From Streptomyces venezuelae (GTDB lineage Bacteria; Actinomycetota; Actinomycetes; Streptomycetales; Streptomycetaceae): a stretch of DNA of 64,000 nt. The notes below the pieces were generated by a model, which was not told the DNA's origin, searched no databases, and worked only from the letters and a program-made list of their open reading frames with translations. The DNA lies in contig NZ_CP029192.1 in assembly GCF_008642315.1 (NCBI RefSeq), positions 7,316,001 through 7,380,000 on the forward strand, read 5' to 3'. Both the position numbers and the translations under genes were made by a program. Shown here in pieces: positions 34,031-43,476 of this stretch; the stretch's first letter is position 1; each line of letters starts with the position of its first letter.

Positions 34031-34075
34031 CACCGGCGCCGTCGCTGCGGAAAGCCCGCGGCGACGGCGCCGGTG
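34031..34075 (-). terminator. Terminator downstream of ssgB
   Basis: CACCGGCGCCGTCGC (34031-34045) and GCGACGGCGCCGGTG (34061-34075) form a perfect 15-bp stem; the inner bases extend it with one mismatch to a loop of about five bases. It lies about 95 bases after the ssgB stop on the minus strand. Confidence 0.8.
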
Positions 34076-34170
34076 TCTGCATCTGTGCGCGTTGTGTCGT
34101 TGTGCCGTGACTGCTTGCGCCGTCGCCCCGAGTCGGACGGCGTGGGGTTACTCGACGCGCCGGGCGGCGC

Positions 34171-34584
34171 TCAGCTCTCGGCCAGGATGTGGGAGAGCTC
34201 GGTGTCGAGGTCGAAGTGGCGGTGTTCCGTACCGGGTGGCACGGCTGCGTCCGTTCGCTTCAGGAAGGATTCCAGGGCCCGCGCCGGGGCCTCGAGCAGA
34301 GCCTCGCCCTCCGGGGAGCTCAGGGCGATGCAGACGACGCCCTGACCGTGGCTCCGGGACGGCCAGACTCGGACGTCGCCGGTACCGGTGGGCCGGTGCA
34401 GGCCCTCGGCGAGGAGGTCGCGGGCGAACACCCACTCGACGGTTTCCTCGGCTCCGGTGTGGAAGGTGGCGTGCACGGCATAGGGATCGGCCGTGTCATA
34501 CCGCAGTCCTGCGGGAACAGGCAGTGAGGACTCGCTCGACACAACGAGGCGCAGGTGCAGCTCGCAGCTGACCGTGGTGTTCAT
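34171..34584 (-). CDS. ssgB: Sporulation-specific cell division protein SsgB
   Basis: A 137-residue SsgA-like protein (SALP). From MNTTVSCELHLRLVV to DLDTELSHILAES it matches, as I remember it, the highly conserved SsgB of streptomycetes. SsgB recruits and stabilises FtsZ at future sporulation septa with SsgA and is essential for sporulation-specific division. It acts in the cytosol at the membrane of aerial hyphae. The ATG at 34584 is the family start; an upstream in-frame ATG at 34650 is rejected. About 60-85 bases upstream on the minus strand, GTTT (34669-34666) and GGTGGC (34651-34646) are a weak match to a SigH/SigF-type promoter. Confidence 0.97.
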   Translation of the reverse strand: MNTTVSCELHLRLVVSSESSLPVPAGLRYDTADPYAVHATFHTGAEETVEWVFARDLLAEGLHRPTGTGDVRVWPSRSHGQGVVCIALSSPEGEALLEAPARALESFLKRTDAAVPPGTEHRHFDLDTELSHILAES

Positions 34585-34761
34585 AAGCGCCAGGGCCTTT
34601 CGCTCAGTGTGCGCTCGGGGATTCGCACGTCGGCGAAATCGACATGCCACCTACGGTGCCGTTGTAAACCCCTCTGAGGGATTTGCGTGTCTTTAGACGC
34701 CCCGTATGGCGGATTGTCCCATCCGCCCGTGCACCCATTCCGGTGACGGGTTTCCGTCCGG

Positions 34762-34767
34762 TAGGGT
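34762..34767 (+). promoter_or_regulatory. -10 box of the TIGR02611-like gene
   Basis: TAGGGT ends eight bases before the ATG at 34776 with no ribosome-binding site between them, which suggests a leaderless transcript divergent from ssgB. Confidence 0.5.
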
Positions 34768-34775
34768 TTGGCCGC

Positions 34776-35210
34776 ATGAATACGGGGAGTAACGATTCGG
34801 CGGGGGTCACGGATCCGGCCGCCGGAGCCAAGTCCGACCCGCCGCTCGGCTCGCGGGCTCCGCAGTACGTCCAGTCCCGCCGGGTGCTGCACCTGAGCTG
34901 GCAGGTGGGCGTCTTCATCGTCGGTCTCGCGGTCGTCGTCGCGGGCATCATCATGCTGCCGCTGCCGGGCCCCGGCTGGCTGGTGATCTTCGGCGGCATG
35001 GCGATCTGGGCGACCGAGTTCGTCTGGGCCCAGCTGGTGCTCCGCTGGACGAAACGCAAGGTCACCGAGGCGGCACAGCGTGCACTCGACCCGAAGGTGC
35101 GCCGCCGCAACATCATCCTGACCACGATCGGCCTCGTGATCGTCGCGGTGCTCGTCGCCGTCTACGTGTGGAAGTTCGGCATCACGATGCCGTGGAAGAT
35201 CAAGGAGTGA
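34776..35210 (+). CDS. PGPGW-motif transmembrane protein (TIGR02611-like)
   Basis: A 144-residue membrane protein with a polar N-terminus, a first helix pair around VGVFIVGLAVVVAGIIMLPLPGPGWLVIFGG carrying the PGPGW motif, a basic cytosolic segment (RWTKRKVTEAAQRALDPKVRRR) and a final helix. The motif defines a small actinobacterial family of unknown function. The ATG at 34776 is preferred; the frame is open to 34683. It is divergent from ssgB and followed by a tRNA gene. Confidence 0.8.
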   Translation: MNTGSNDSAGVTDPAAGAKSDPPLGSRAPQYVQSRRVLHLSWQVGVFIVGLAVVVAGIIMLPLPGPGWLVIFGGMAIWATEFVWAQLVLRWTKRKVTEAAQRALDPKVRRRNIILTTIGLVIVAVLVAVYVWKFGITMPWKIKE

Positions 35211-35272
35211 CTGCCGGGTCCCGGGCGGTCGGGAGCACCCCCTGACATGCGGTAATGTTCTTCCTGCGCCCG

Positions 35273-35344
35273 GGGCGATTAGCTCAGTGGGAGAGCGCTT
35301 CGTTCACACCGAAGAGGTCACTGGTTCGAACCCAGTATCGCCCA
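35273..35344 (+). tRNA. tRNA-Val (anticodon CAC), copy 1
   Basis: A 72-nt cloverleaf: acceptor GGGCGAT/ATCGCCC with discriminator A, D-arm AGCTCAGTGGGAGAGC, anticodon stem CTTCG/CGAAG with loop TTCACAC (anticodon CAC), T-loop GGTTCGAACCC. It reads GUG codons. A terminator hairpin follows after 10 bases. Confidence 0.95.
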
Positions 35345-35354
35345 CCCCGGATTA

Positions 35355-35384
35355 CGGCCCGGAGGCTTTTGAGCCTCCGGGCCG
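35355..35384 (+). terminator. Terminator of tRNA-Val copy 1
   Basis: CGGCCCGGAGGCT (35355-35367) and AGCCTCCGGGCCG (35372-35384) form a 13-bp stem with loop TTTG, followed by a T-rich TTCTCGTATT. Confidence 0.88.
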
Positions 35385-35447
35385 TTCTCGTATTCCCGCG
35401 CCCTTTAAGGGAATTGACGGGTCCACATGTTCCGCGCCGACCGGTAA

Positions 35448-37838
35448 TCAGTGCATTCGGTTCAGGACATTCCGGAACCGGCGTGCGTCGCGCAGGCGTT
35501 GCTCGTACGTGGCGCCGACCGCGAGCAGCAGCAGACCGGCGAGCGCGGGCGGCAGCCAGCGGGGCAGCGCGTCCACGACCTGCACGATGTAGGGGGCGAG
35601 TTCGTGCAGCACGTCCAGGGTGAGGACCGCACCGCCGAGGACCAGCGGGGCGCGCAGCCGGTAGTGCGCGCCCGCCAGCGTCAGGGCGAGGGCCGCCGTG
35701 CCGAGCAGCAGCGGACGCTGCCAGTGCACGTCGCTCCAGGCGGCCGCGAGGCTCGGGAGCAGTGTCACCGCGAGGCCCGGGCCGTAGGCCGTCCAGGAGG
35801 AGGCCGCCGGGTCGCGGCGGCGCCGCAGCCATCCGATGAGCAGCGCGGGGACGGTCGCCGGCAAGGTGTATGCCTCCGGGGTCGACACCTCCCACGACGC
35901 GAGGCGCACCCAGCTCGCCAGGACGAACAGCACCCCGGCCGCGTACCCGACGGCACGACGGTCCGCCCGCAGCGCGGTGCCGGACGCGATGACCCCGCAG
36001 ACCGCCAGGACCAGCGCCAGCACGGGGGCGTCCCCTGCGGCGAGGACGACCGCGACGGCTCCGGAGGCGGCCGCCATGAGCTCCACGGGCGGCGTCAGGG
36101 GATGCGTGCCGAGACGGGCCGCGGCGGCCGCGGCGAGCGCCGGGACCGTCAGCGAGAGCAGCCCGATGTACTCGGGAGGCAGGCCCCACGCGGCGCCCGA
36201 GGCGCAGACCAGCGCGGTGGCCGAGGCCACGGAGGCGCAGGCGGCGAGCGCCGCGGTGCCCGGAGCGGGTGCCCCGGCCCGCGCCAGGCGCACACAGGCG
36301 GCGAGGTGCAGCGCCGTCAGCACGCCGAGCGTGGTGACCGTGGCCGCCATGGTGGCCAATGACAGGAACGCGACGCTCGCCGACGACACCAGGGCGAGCA
36401 CCGAAGCGGTCACCGCGGGAACGGCCGACGTCGCACGCGCGGCCACGCCGAGGAGAACGGCGGTCGACAGGAGCTGAGCCGCCACCCCGGCCCCGTACGG
36501 AAGACGGAGCGCGGCGGGCAGCGCCACGGCCGCGGACCACAGGAGCACCGGCGCCGCGTACCGCGCCGCCCGCCGTGCCGAGTCGCCCAGCGGCCCGGCC
36601 GTCACGGCGAGGGCGGCGGCGACGGCGCCGAGCACCGGCGGAGCCAGGAGCGGGTGCGCGAGCGGCAGTTCGAGCAGCAATGCGTCCCGGGCGTCACCGG
36701 GCGCACCCGACCAGACGCGGGTCCCCCAGCCGAACGGCCCGAGCAGGGCGATCGCCGCGACCGGCAGCGCCCACAGCACCGCGAGCCCCTGCACCACGGC
36801 CGACGCCGCGAGGAACCCGCGCCGCAGCGTCCACGGCAGCGAGGTGCGGACGACGGCCAACAGCACCATGCCGCACACCAGATACGCCGGCACCGTCCAG
36901 GCCCCGGGCAGCGCCGCCCGCAGCACCCCGCCCGAGGCGGCCACCACGAGCAGACCGCAGGCACCGGCCGCACCGCTCACCACCTCGGCGCCCTTCGCCC
37001 ACCGCGCGGCCGCCAGCGCGATCCCCGCGGCGAACAGCAGCAGCACGCCCGCGCGAGCCGCCCCGCCCGGACCCGAGGCCTGCACGGAGAGCCAGCCGGC
37101 GCTCGCCGCACCCCACAGCCCCAGGACGCATGCACCGGCCGTTGCGACGACCCGCACGGAACGAATCCCCGCCCGCAGCGCGAGCGCCGTGTCGAAGGCC
37201 GCCGTCCCGAGCAGCGCCGCCGTCATCACATACGCGTCGGCGTGCGCGGCGCCCGCCCACAGGATCAGGGGGAGCTGCGCCGTCACCACCGCTACGGGCA
37301 CCGGCAGACGCAGCTGCCGGAGCAGCAGCCCGTACCCCGCCCAGACCGCGCCCAGGACGGCCGAGGTGGCGGCCGCGTAACCGAAGGCGCTCACGTCCAG
37401 GAGCGCGAGGTAGCGCAGCGCGTACGCGTCGAGGACGGTCAGCGCCAGACCGAGGCCCGCCACCGCCTCCGCCGTCGAGCGCAGCGAGCGCCGCAGCAGG
37501 AACGCGGGCGTGCCGAGCGCCGCGAGTGTCACCGCGCCGAGGACCGCGCTGCGGCCGCCGATCCCCAAGTGGCCCCAGCTCACCACCGTGAACGCGATCG
37601 CCGCGACCGTCAGGAGCACCCCGCCCAGCGCGAGCAGGACGTTCTGCACGCTCGGCGGCGTGGCGTCGGGGGCGGGCGGCCCGGCCGGACGAGGGGGCGG
37701 CCCGGCCGGGCCCGCCGCACGCAGGACACCGAGCAGCCAGGCCCGACGCTGCAGCAACTGCGTCCTGCGCGCCTCCAGTTGGCGCAACTCCCAGTCGAGG
37801 ACGCGGAGCTCCTCGGCAGGGGGCGGAATGTTCGTCAT
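35448..37838 (-). CDS. Large polytopic membrane protein of unknown function (796 aa)
   Basis: After a short N-terminal coiled-coil-like helix (AEELRVLDWELRQLEARRTQL) and a Pro-rich linker, nearly the whole chain is hydrophobic, with roughly twenty or more transmembrane helices and short loops. It resembles the SCO-type integral membrane proteins found in actinomycetes, but I cannot name a function or transport motif. The ATG at 37838 is the likely start; another in frame lies at 37874. The gene is flanked by two tRNA-Val genes and convergent with the first. Confidence 0.65.
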   Translation of the reverse strand: MTNIPPPAEELRVLDWELRQLEARRTQLLQRRAWLLGVLRAAGPAGPPPRPAGPPAPDATPPSVQNVLLALGGVLLTVAAIAFTVVSWGHLGIGGRSAVLGAVTLAALGTPAFLLRRSLRSTAEAVAGLGLALTVLDAYALRYLALLDVSAFGYAAATSAVLGAVWAGYGLLLRQLRLPVPVAVVTAQLPLILWAGAAHADAYVMTAALLGTAAFDTALALRAGIRSVRVVATAGACVLGLWGAASAGWLSVQASGPGGAARAGVLLLFAAGIALAAARWAKGAEVVSGAAGACGLLVVAASGGVLRAALPGAWTVPAYLVCGMVLLAVVRTSLPWTLRRGFLAASAVVQGLAVLWALPVAAIALLGPFGWGTRVWSGAPGDARDALLLELPLAHPLLAPPVLGAVAAALAVTAGPLGDSARRAARYAAPVLLWSAAVALPAALRLPYGAGVAAQLLSTAVLLGVAARATSAVPAVTASVLALVSSASVAFLSLATMAATVTTLGVLTALHLAACVRLARAGAPAPGTAALAACASVASATALVCASGAAWGLPPEYIGLLSLTVPALAAAAAARLGTHPLTPPVELMAAASGAVAVVLAAGDAPVLALVLAVCGVIASGTALRADRRAVGYAAGVLFVLASWVRLASWEVSTPEAYTLPATVPALLIGWLRRRRDPAASSWTAYGPGLAVTLLPSLAAAWSDVHWQRPLLLGTAALALTLAGAHYRLRAPLVLGGAVLTLDVLHELAPYIVQVVDALPRWLPPALAGLLLLAVGATYEQRLRDARRFRNVLNRMH

Positions 37839-37941
37839 GCCGGGCAGTGTGGTCCGCGGCACACCGCACGGCATGGGTGCGGATACTCAGGTCGTACTCA
37901 GATCCGGTACGGGTTCCTGTCCTTCCGGCAGACTGCCGCGC

Positions 37942-38388
37942 ATGGACTGGTGCCACTACCGCTTCCGCAGCGTCTGGGAACTTCCCGGAAAGCCCGCCCG
38001 CGTCTTCGCCGCCCTGGAACAGCCCGAGGACTATCCGCTGTGGTGGCCGCAGGTGCGTGAGGTGACTCCGCTCGACGACCGCAGCGGCATCGTCCGCTTC
38101 CGGTCCTTCTTGCCGTACGACCTGGTCGTCACCGCACGGGAGCGGCGCAACGACCCCGCGGCCGGAGTTCTGGAGATCGCGATGAGCGGGGACCTGGACG
38201 GCTGGGCGCGCTGGAGGCTCACCCCCAACGCCGCCGGGACACTGGCCCGCTACGACCAGGAGGTCGAGGTGCGCAAGGCGCTGATGCGACGCCTCGCCGT
38301 GCCCGGACGTCCGCTGTTCCGGCTCAATCACGCCCTGATGATGCGCGCCGGACAGCGCGGCCTCGCGGCTCGTCTGCGAACGGTCTGA
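37942..38388 (+). CDS. SRPBCC/polyketide cyclase-like protein (148 aa)
   Basis: A START/Bet v1-like (SRPBCC) fold protein: a first strand YRFRSVWELP, the helix RVFAALEQPEDYPLWWPQVREV, then alternating beta strands and a long C-terminal helix. Such proteins bind hydrophobic ligands or act as cyclases; nothing indicates which. The frame is open far upstream but the ATG at 37942 begins the domain, with a CAGACT -10-like box just before it (leaderless). A second tRNA-Val(CAC) gene follows. Confidence 0.78.
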   Translation: MDWCHYRFRSVWELPGKPARVFAALEQPEDYPLWWPQVREVTPLDDRSGIVRFRSFLPYDLVVTARERRNDPAAGVLEIAMSGDLDGWARWRLTPNAAGTLARYDQEVEVRKALMRRLAVPGRPLFRLNHALMMRAGQRGLAARLRTV

Positions 38389-38438
38389 AGGCGGTTTGAA
38401 GGAAGGGTGCCCGGACCTGTATTGTTCAGTGCGTTCCC

Positions 38439-38510
38439 GGGCGATTAGCTCAGTGGGAGAGCGCTTCGTTCACACCGAAGAGGTCACTGGTTCGAACCCA
38501 GTATCGCCCA
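38439..38510 (+). tRNA. tRNA-Val (anticodon CAC), copy 2
   Basis: Identical in all 72 bases to the tRNA-Val(CAC) at 35273-35344. The five bases before the gene differ, so the two loci are separate transcription units. Confidence 0.95.
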
Positions 38511-38521
38511 CCCGGAGAATG

Positions 38522-38551
38522 CCGGTCCGTCAGCAGACGGACCGGTTTTTT
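38522..38551 (+). terminator. Intrinsic terminator of tRNA-Val copy 2
   Basis: CCGGTCCGTC (38522-38531) and GACGGACCGG (38536-38545) with loop AGCA are followed by six T residues. This is the only textbook hairpin plus U-tract terminator in the window. Confidence 0.95.
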
Positions 38552-38589
38552 CATGCCCGCGCGGGGCTCCGGCGTCCGGTGCCCCGCGC

Positions 38590-39315
38590 TCAGGCCGCCG
38601 CCGGGAAGTCGGTACGCAGCGGCCACGCCGGGTCCACCGTCTCCGGAGTGCCGCTCTTGGCGAACCACGCCTGCAGGCCACGCGCCTGAGCCGCGTGCCA
38701 GACCGCCTGCAACGTGTGCAGCTCGGCCGGCGAGAGGCGCTCCAGGCGCCCCGCGAACCGCCGTCCCACCGCACGCACCACATCCATGGCCGCCTGCGCG
38801 TCCGCCGCCGCGTCGTGCGCCTCCGACAGCTCCACCTCGTAGTGCGCGCACAGATCGGTGAGCGTCCGGCGGCCCTTGCGGTACCGGTCCAGCTGCTTGT
38901 CCAGGACCCGCGGGTCGATCACGCACAGCGAGGAACCCTCCGTGTAGCGGCTCAACGACGAGGCGCGGTGCCTGCGCAACTCCCGGTCCAGGATGGTCAG
39001 ATCGAACGGCGCGTTCATCACCACGATCGGCCGGCCCGCCGCTCCCTGCTCGGCCAGATCGCGTGCTATCTCCTCCATCACCGGCGCGGGCCAGCGGCCC
39101 GTGCGCTGCAGATGATCCTCCGTCAGTCCGTGCACCGCGGTGGCGGCCGCGGGCACGGGTACACCCGGATTCACCAGCCAGCGGGTGATGCGCGGCCGGG
39201 TTCCCGCGCCCTGCTGGACGACGACGGCGGCCGACACGATCCGGTCGGTCTCGACGTCGACGCCCGTGGTCTCCGTGTCGAATGCGGCCAAGGGGCCCTC
39301 GTACCAGCACGTCAT
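38590..39315 (-). CDS. DnaQ-like 3'-5' exonuclease (DEDDh)
   Basis: A 241-residue exonuclease with an intact DEDDh active site: FDTETTGVD (ExoI, Asp and Glu), MNAPFDLTILDRE (ExoII, Asp) and EAHDAAADAQAAM (ExoIII, His and Asp). It resembles the epsilon proofreading subunit or RNase T-type exonucleases, and the C-terminal 60 residues are an extra helical part. ATG at 39315 with a GAGGAG-type sequence upstream. It is divergent from a DUF4365-like gene and shares 168 bp of upstream DNA with it. Confidence 0.88.
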   Translation of the reverse strand: MTCWYEGPLAAFDTETTGVDVETDRIVSAAVVVQQGAGTRPRITRWLVNPGVPVPAAATAVHGLTEDHLQRTGRWPAPVMEEIARDLAEQGAAGRPIVVMNAPFDLTILDRELRRHRASSLSRYTEGSSLCVIDPRVLDKQLDRYRKGRRTLTDLCAHYEVELSEAHDAAADAQAAMDVVRAVGRRFAGRLERLSPAELHTLQAVWHAAQARGLQAWFAKSGTPETVDPAWPLRTDFPAAA

Positions 39316-39483
39316 GGTGACGCAACTCCTCGTTCAGTCCCGGCAGATGACGTTCGGTCCCCTGCCCACGCTGGTGATACCCGGGCCGTTTGCGCCGTAC
39401 GCGGCCCGGAGACAACAGAGGTGAGGGGCTTTGGAATTCACCGTCCCGGCGCAGAACGACCCGGCTCGGAAGGCACGTTGACC

Positions 39484-40050
39484 ATGGCGCTCGCGCAGCC
39501 CGACCAGGGTGGGCTGCTGCCCGAGCGGATCGCACCGCCGCGCGGCACACTCGCCACCACCGCCTGCATGGAGACGCTTCAGGTGGGCTACCTGCACGCC
39601 GTAGCGGCGGCCGCCGGCTGCTCGCTCTCGCAGCCCTTTCCCGACAACGGCATCGACTGGCACGTCAGCCACAGCGCCCCCGGGCACACGGTCGACGACG
39701 AGGTCACCATCAAGGTCCAGCTCAAGTGCACGTACCAGATACCGCCGAAGCCCGCCGGGCCCGCCTTCTCCTTCACGCTCGACAACCCGCACCTGGAGAA
39801 GCTCGCCCGCACCCCGGTGTCGGTCCACAAGATCCTGGTCGTGATGCTCGTGCCCCGGTCCCGGGACGACTGGCTGCGCGCCGGTCACGACCGGCTCGAC
39901 CTGCGGCACTGCTGCTACTGGACCAATCTCGCCGGGCACCCCGTGACCGGCCGGCGCAGGACCACCGTGCGCGTCCCGACCTCGCGGATCTTCGACGACC
40001 GCGCCCTCTGCGAGATCATGACGCGCGTCGGAACGGGAGGGAAACCCTGA
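39484..40050 (+). CDS. DUF4365-like putative PD-(D/E)XK nuclease-fold protein (188 aa)
   Basis: The segment GIDWHVSHSAPG...DEVTIKVQLKCTY has the spacing of a DUF4365/PD-(D/E)XK core (an Asp, then a hydrophobic strand with Q-x-K). A C-terminal portion, HKILVVMLVPRSRDDWL and CCYWTNLAG, fits the same family. Enzyme activity is inferred from the fold only. ATG at 39484 with GGAAGG nine bases upstream; GTG at 39421 is another in-frame option. It overlaps the next gene by TGATG, so both are made together. Confidence 0.65.
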   Translation: MALAQPDQGGLLPERIAPPRGTLATTACMETLQVGYLHAVAAAAGCSLSQPFPDNGIDWHVSHSAPGHTVDDEVTIKVQLKCTYQIPPKPAGPAFSFTLDNPHLEKLARTPVSVHKILVVMLVPRSRDDWLRAGHDRLDLRHCCYWTNLAGHPVTGRRRTTVRVPTSRIFDDRALCEIMTRVGTGGKP

Positions 40051-41306
40051 TGCACCGCCCCTTCGCCCACGACGAATCCGACCACGACGAGTTCGGCCGC
40101 CATGAGCCGGCGCCGCCCGTCCGCCCGCACCCCGCCCCGGCCGCGGGCGGCTGGACCGAGCCCCCCGAGCCCTCCCGCGTCGATCCCCGCGTCCTCGGCG
40201 CGCTCCTCGCCCGGCACGGCTGGCAGCGCCGCGGCGGCGCCCCCGGCCGCTACGCGCGCTGGACGCCCCCGGGCCCCGGCGGCGCGGGCACCAGCCTGCT
40301 CGTCCCCGAGAGCCGCGCCTTCCCCGACTGCGAGGACCTCGTCGCCGAGGCGCTCGTCGCGCTGTCCCGCAGCGCCTCGCCCGCGGCCCGCGAGGTACTG
40401 GTGGGGCTCGCCGTGCCCAGCGACGAGATCCACTGGTCGCGCGACGTGCGGACCGGCCCGGCGGACACCTCGACGTGGCCCGAGGAGGAGCAGCTGCGCT
40501 CCGCCGCCCGGCTGATGCTCCTCGCGGGCGCGCTCGCCGCACGCGGCCGCGCCGGCTACTACGGCGCGCGGCACCGCGGACCCGCCGCCGCTTCCCTGGA
40601 GAACGTGCTCGTCGGCCCCGCCACGGGCGGACAGCGGCTCACCGCCTTCGTGCCCGTCCTGACCGGGCGACCCCTCGCGGTCCGCCTCCACCAGGCGCTC
40701 TGCGCGGCCCGCGAGGCCGTCGACTACCAGCGCGCCACCGGCGGCATGGACGCCTTCGACGGCGCGGTCGAGGCCGGCGTCAGCCACGAGCTGACCGAGG
40801 CGATCGTCGCCATGGTGCGCGGCACGGAAGGAGCACGCGTCGCCGTGGAGTGGGCGCCCGGCGCGGGGGTGCCCGAGGGGTGCGCGGCCCGCGCCGAACC
40901 CGTCGAGTTCTCGCCCGGCGACCTGCCGGCCCTGCGCGAGGCGGGGGCCCGCTACCTCCGCGACGAACCGTCGGTGCCGGTGCGGGTCACCGGGGCCGTG
41001 GTGCGGATGCGGCGGGCGGCGCCCCACGAGGACGGCACCGTGCGGATCCGGGTGATCGCGGGCGCCGACGTCCCGCACGTGCGGATGACCCTGGACGAGG
41101 AGTCGTACCGCATCGCGGGCCACGCCCACCTGGTCGGGCTGCCGATCCGGGTGCAGGGGCGCCTGGAGAGCAGGGGCGGGTTCCGCAGGCTGACCGGGGC
41201 GAGCGGGGTGGTGCCCGTGCAGGTGGACGAGGCGGAGCGCGACCGGCTCATGAAGTCGCTCCAGGAGAACCTCGACTTCTTCGAGGAGGCGTGCAGCACG
41301 GACTGA
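40050..41306 (+). CDS. Unknown protein coupled to the DUF4365-like gene (418 aa)
   Basis: No family is recognised. The N-terminal 45 residues are rich in His, Asp and Pro. The middle is mainly helical. The C-terminal about 90 residues (VRVTGAVVRMRRA, VRIRVIAGADVPHVRMTL, GLPIRVQGRLESRGGFRRL) look like a beta-barrel that could be an OB-type fold, hinting at nucleic-acid or ligand binding. Start ATG overlaps the preceding TGA, with GGGAGGG nine bases upstream. The two proteins probably work as a pair. Confidence 0.6.
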   Translation: MHRPFAHDESDHDEFGRHEPAPPVRPHPAPAAGGWTEPPEPSRVDPRVLGALLARHGWQRRGGAPGRYARWTPPGPGGAGTSLLVPESRAFPDCEDLVAEALVALSRSASPAAREVLVGLAVPSDEIHWSRDVRTGPADTSTWPEEEQLRSAARLMLLAGALAARGRAGYYGARHRGPAAASLENVLVGPATGGQRLTAFVPVLTGRPLAVRLHQALCAAREAVDYQRATGGMDAFDGAVEAGVSHELTEAIVAMVRGTEGARVAVEWAPGAGVPEGCAARAEPVEFSPGDLPALREAGARYLRDEPSVPVRVTGAVVRMRRAAPHEDGTVRIRVIAGADVPHVRMTLDEESYRIAGHAHLVGLPIRVQGRLESRGGFRRLTGASGVVPVQVDEAERDRLMKSLQENLDFFEEACSTD

Positions 41307-41424
41307 AGGGGCCGATGGGGGCACGGAGAGATCCGTTTCGCGGGCGGGCCCCGCGGCTCGGTACGATTCCCCTTGCGTACGCGTGACAGAGAGCGGCGCA
41401 GCCCCCTTCAGGTAGGAGAGACCG

Positions 41425-43404
41425 GTGTCAGACGTCCGTGTGATCATCCAACGCGATTCCGAGCGGGAAGAGCGCGTGGTGACGACGGGCACTACGGCCG
41501 CCGAGCTCTTTCCCGGGGAGCGCACCATCGTCGCCGTGCGCGTGGCCGGCGAGCTGAAGGACCTCGCGTACGTGCCGGCCGACGGCGAGGAGGTCGAGCC
41601 CGTCGAGGTCTCCTCCGAGGACGGCCTGAACATCCTGCGCCACTCGACCGCGCACGTCATGGCGCAGGCCGTGCAGGAGCTCTTCCCCGACGCCAAGCTC
41701 GGCATCGGCCCGCCCATCCGGGACGGCTTCTACTACGACTTCGACGTCAAGGAGCCCTTCACCCCCGAGGACCTCAAGCGCATCGAGAAGAAGATGCAGG
41801 AGATCCAGAAGCGCGGGCAGAAGTTCTCGCGGCGCGTCACCACCGACGACGACGCGCGCGTCGAGCTCGCCGACGAGCCGTACAAGCTGGAGCTCATCGG
41901 CCTCAAGGGCAACGCCGCGCAGGCCGCCGACGGCGCCGACGCCGAGGTGGGCGCGGGCGAGCTGACCATCTACGACAACCTCGACGCGAAGACCGGCGAG
42001 CTGTGCTGGAAGGACCTCTGCCGAGGCCCGCACCTGCCCAGCACCCGCGCCATCCCCGCGTTCAAGCTGATGCGCTCCGCCGCCGCCTACTGGCGAGGCA
42101 GCGAGAAGAACCCGCAGCTCCAGCGCATCTACGGCACCGCGTGGCCGACGAAGGACGAGCTGAAGGCGCACCTGGAGTTCCTCGCCGAGGCCGAGAAGCG
42201 CGACCACCGCAAGCTCGGCTCCGAGCTCGACCTCTTCTCCTTCCCCGAGGAGCTCGGCCCGGGCCTCGCGGTGTTCCACCCCAAGGGCGGCGTGATCCGC
42301 AAGGTCATGGAGGACTACTCGCGGCGCCGCCACGAGGTGTCCGGGTACGAGTTCGTGAACACCCCGCACATCTCGAAGGAGAAGCTCTTCGAGATCTCGG
42401 GCCACCTGCCGCACTACGCGGAGGGCATGTTCCCGCCCATCGAGTTCGACGAGCAGAACTACCGCCTCAAGGCGATGAACTGCCCGATGCACAACCTGAT
42501 CTTCAAGTCGCGCGGGCGCTCCTACCGCGAGCTGCCGCTGCGCCTCTTCGAGTTCGGCACCGTGTACCGGTACGAGAAGTCGGGCGTCGTGCACGGCCTG
42601 ACCCGCTCGCGCGGCTTCACGCAGGACGACTCGCACATCTACTGCACCAAGGAGCAGATGCCGCAGGAGCTCGACACGCTCCTGACCTTCGTGCTCGACC
42701 TGCTGCGGGACTACGGCCTGACCGAGTTCGAGCTGGAGCTGTCCACCCGTGACGACTCCGACAAGTTCATCGGCGAGGACGCGGACTGGGCGGAGGCCAC
42801 CGAGGCACTGCGGCTCGCCGCCGAGAAGCAGAACCTGCCGCTGGTGCCCGACCCGGGCGGCGCCGCGTACTACGGCCCGAAGATCTCGGTGCAGGCCAAG
42901 GACGCGATCGGCCGGTCCTGGCAGATGTCGACCATCCAGGTCGACTTCAACCAGCCCAAGCGGTTCAACCTGGAGTACACGGCGGCGGACGGCTCGCGCC
43001 AGCAGCCCGTCATGATCCACCGCGCCCTGTTCGGCTCCATCGAGCGGTTCTTCGGTGTGCTCCTGGAGCACTACGCGGGCGCGTTCCCGGCGTGGCTCGC
43101 GCCCGTGCAGGCCGTCGGCATCCCGATCGGCGACGCGCACATCCCCTACCTCCGCGAGTTCGCCGAGAAGGCGAAGGAGCAGGGGCTGCGGGTCGAGGTG
43201 GACGCGTCGTCCGACCGCATGCAGAAGAAGATCCGCAACCAGCAGAAGGCCAAGGTGCCCTTCATGGTCATCGCGGGCGACGAGGACATGAGCAACGGCT
43301 CCGTCTCCTTCCGCTACCGCGACGGCTCGCAGGAGAACGGCATCCCCGTCGACGAGGCCATCGCGAAGATCGCGAAGGCGGTCGAGGACCGCGTCCAGGT
43401 CTGA
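41425..43404 (+). CDS. thrS: Threonyl-tRNA synthetase
   Basis: A 659-residue class II synthetase. It has an N-terminal TGS domain (residues 1-65), the editing domain with [12 protein letters not shown], and the catalytic core: motif 1 region, motif 2 [33 protein letters not shown], the zinc ligand segment AMNCPMHN, motif 3 [16 protein letters not shown]. The C-terminal anticodon-binding domain ends the protein. GTG start with GTAGGAGAGA upstream. A TACGAT -10 box lies at about 41363. No T-box leader is seen. Confidence 0.97.
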   Translation: MSDVRVIIQRDSEREERVVTTGTTAAELFPGERTIVAVRVAGELKDLAYVPADGEEVEPVEVSSEDGLNILRHSTAHVMAQAVQELFPDAKLGIGPPIRDGFYYDFDVKEPFTPEDLKRIEKKMQEIQKRGQKFSRRVTTDDDARVELADEPYKLELIGLKGNAAQAADGADAEVGAGELTIYDNLDAKTGELCWKDLCRGPHLPSTRAIPAFKLMRSAAAYWRGSEKNPQLQRIYGTAWPTKDELKAHLEFLAEAEKRDHRKLGSELDLFSFPEELGPGLAVFHPKGGVIRKVMEDYSRRRHEVSGYEFVNTPHISKEKLFEISGHLPHYAEGMFPPIEFDEQNYRLKAMNCPMHNLIFKSRGRSYRELPLRLFEFGTVYRYEKSGVVHGLTRSRGFTQDDSHIYCTKEQMPQELDTLLTFVLDLLRDYGLTEFELELSTRDDSDKFIGEDADWAEATEALRLAAEKQNLPLVPDPGGAAYYGPKISVQAKDAIGRSWQMSTIQVDFNQPKRFNLEYTAADGSRQQPVMIHRALFGSIERFFGVLLEHYAGAFPAWLAPVQAVGIPIGDAHIPYLREFAEKAKEQGLRVEVDASSDRMQKKIRNQQKAKVPFMVIAGDEDMSNGSVSFRYRDGSQENGIPVDEAIAKIAKAVEDRVQV

Positions 43405-43463
43405 CGCCACGGTGACACAGCGCTGAGCTCGGGCCCCGGGGACCTCTCCCCGGGGCCAAGTCA

Positions 43464-43469
43464 TATGCT
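43464..43469 (+). promoter_or_regulatory. -10 box of the HIT gene
   Basis: TATGCT ends eight bases before the ATG at 43477, with no ribosome-binding site between; a leaderless mRNA is likely. Confidence 0.5.
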
Positions 43470-43476
43470 TCACCTC

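Noticed and set aside
41307..41424. T-box leader before thrS
   Set aside because: No T-box sequence or terminator-antiterminator pair can be seen, and the gap is too short.
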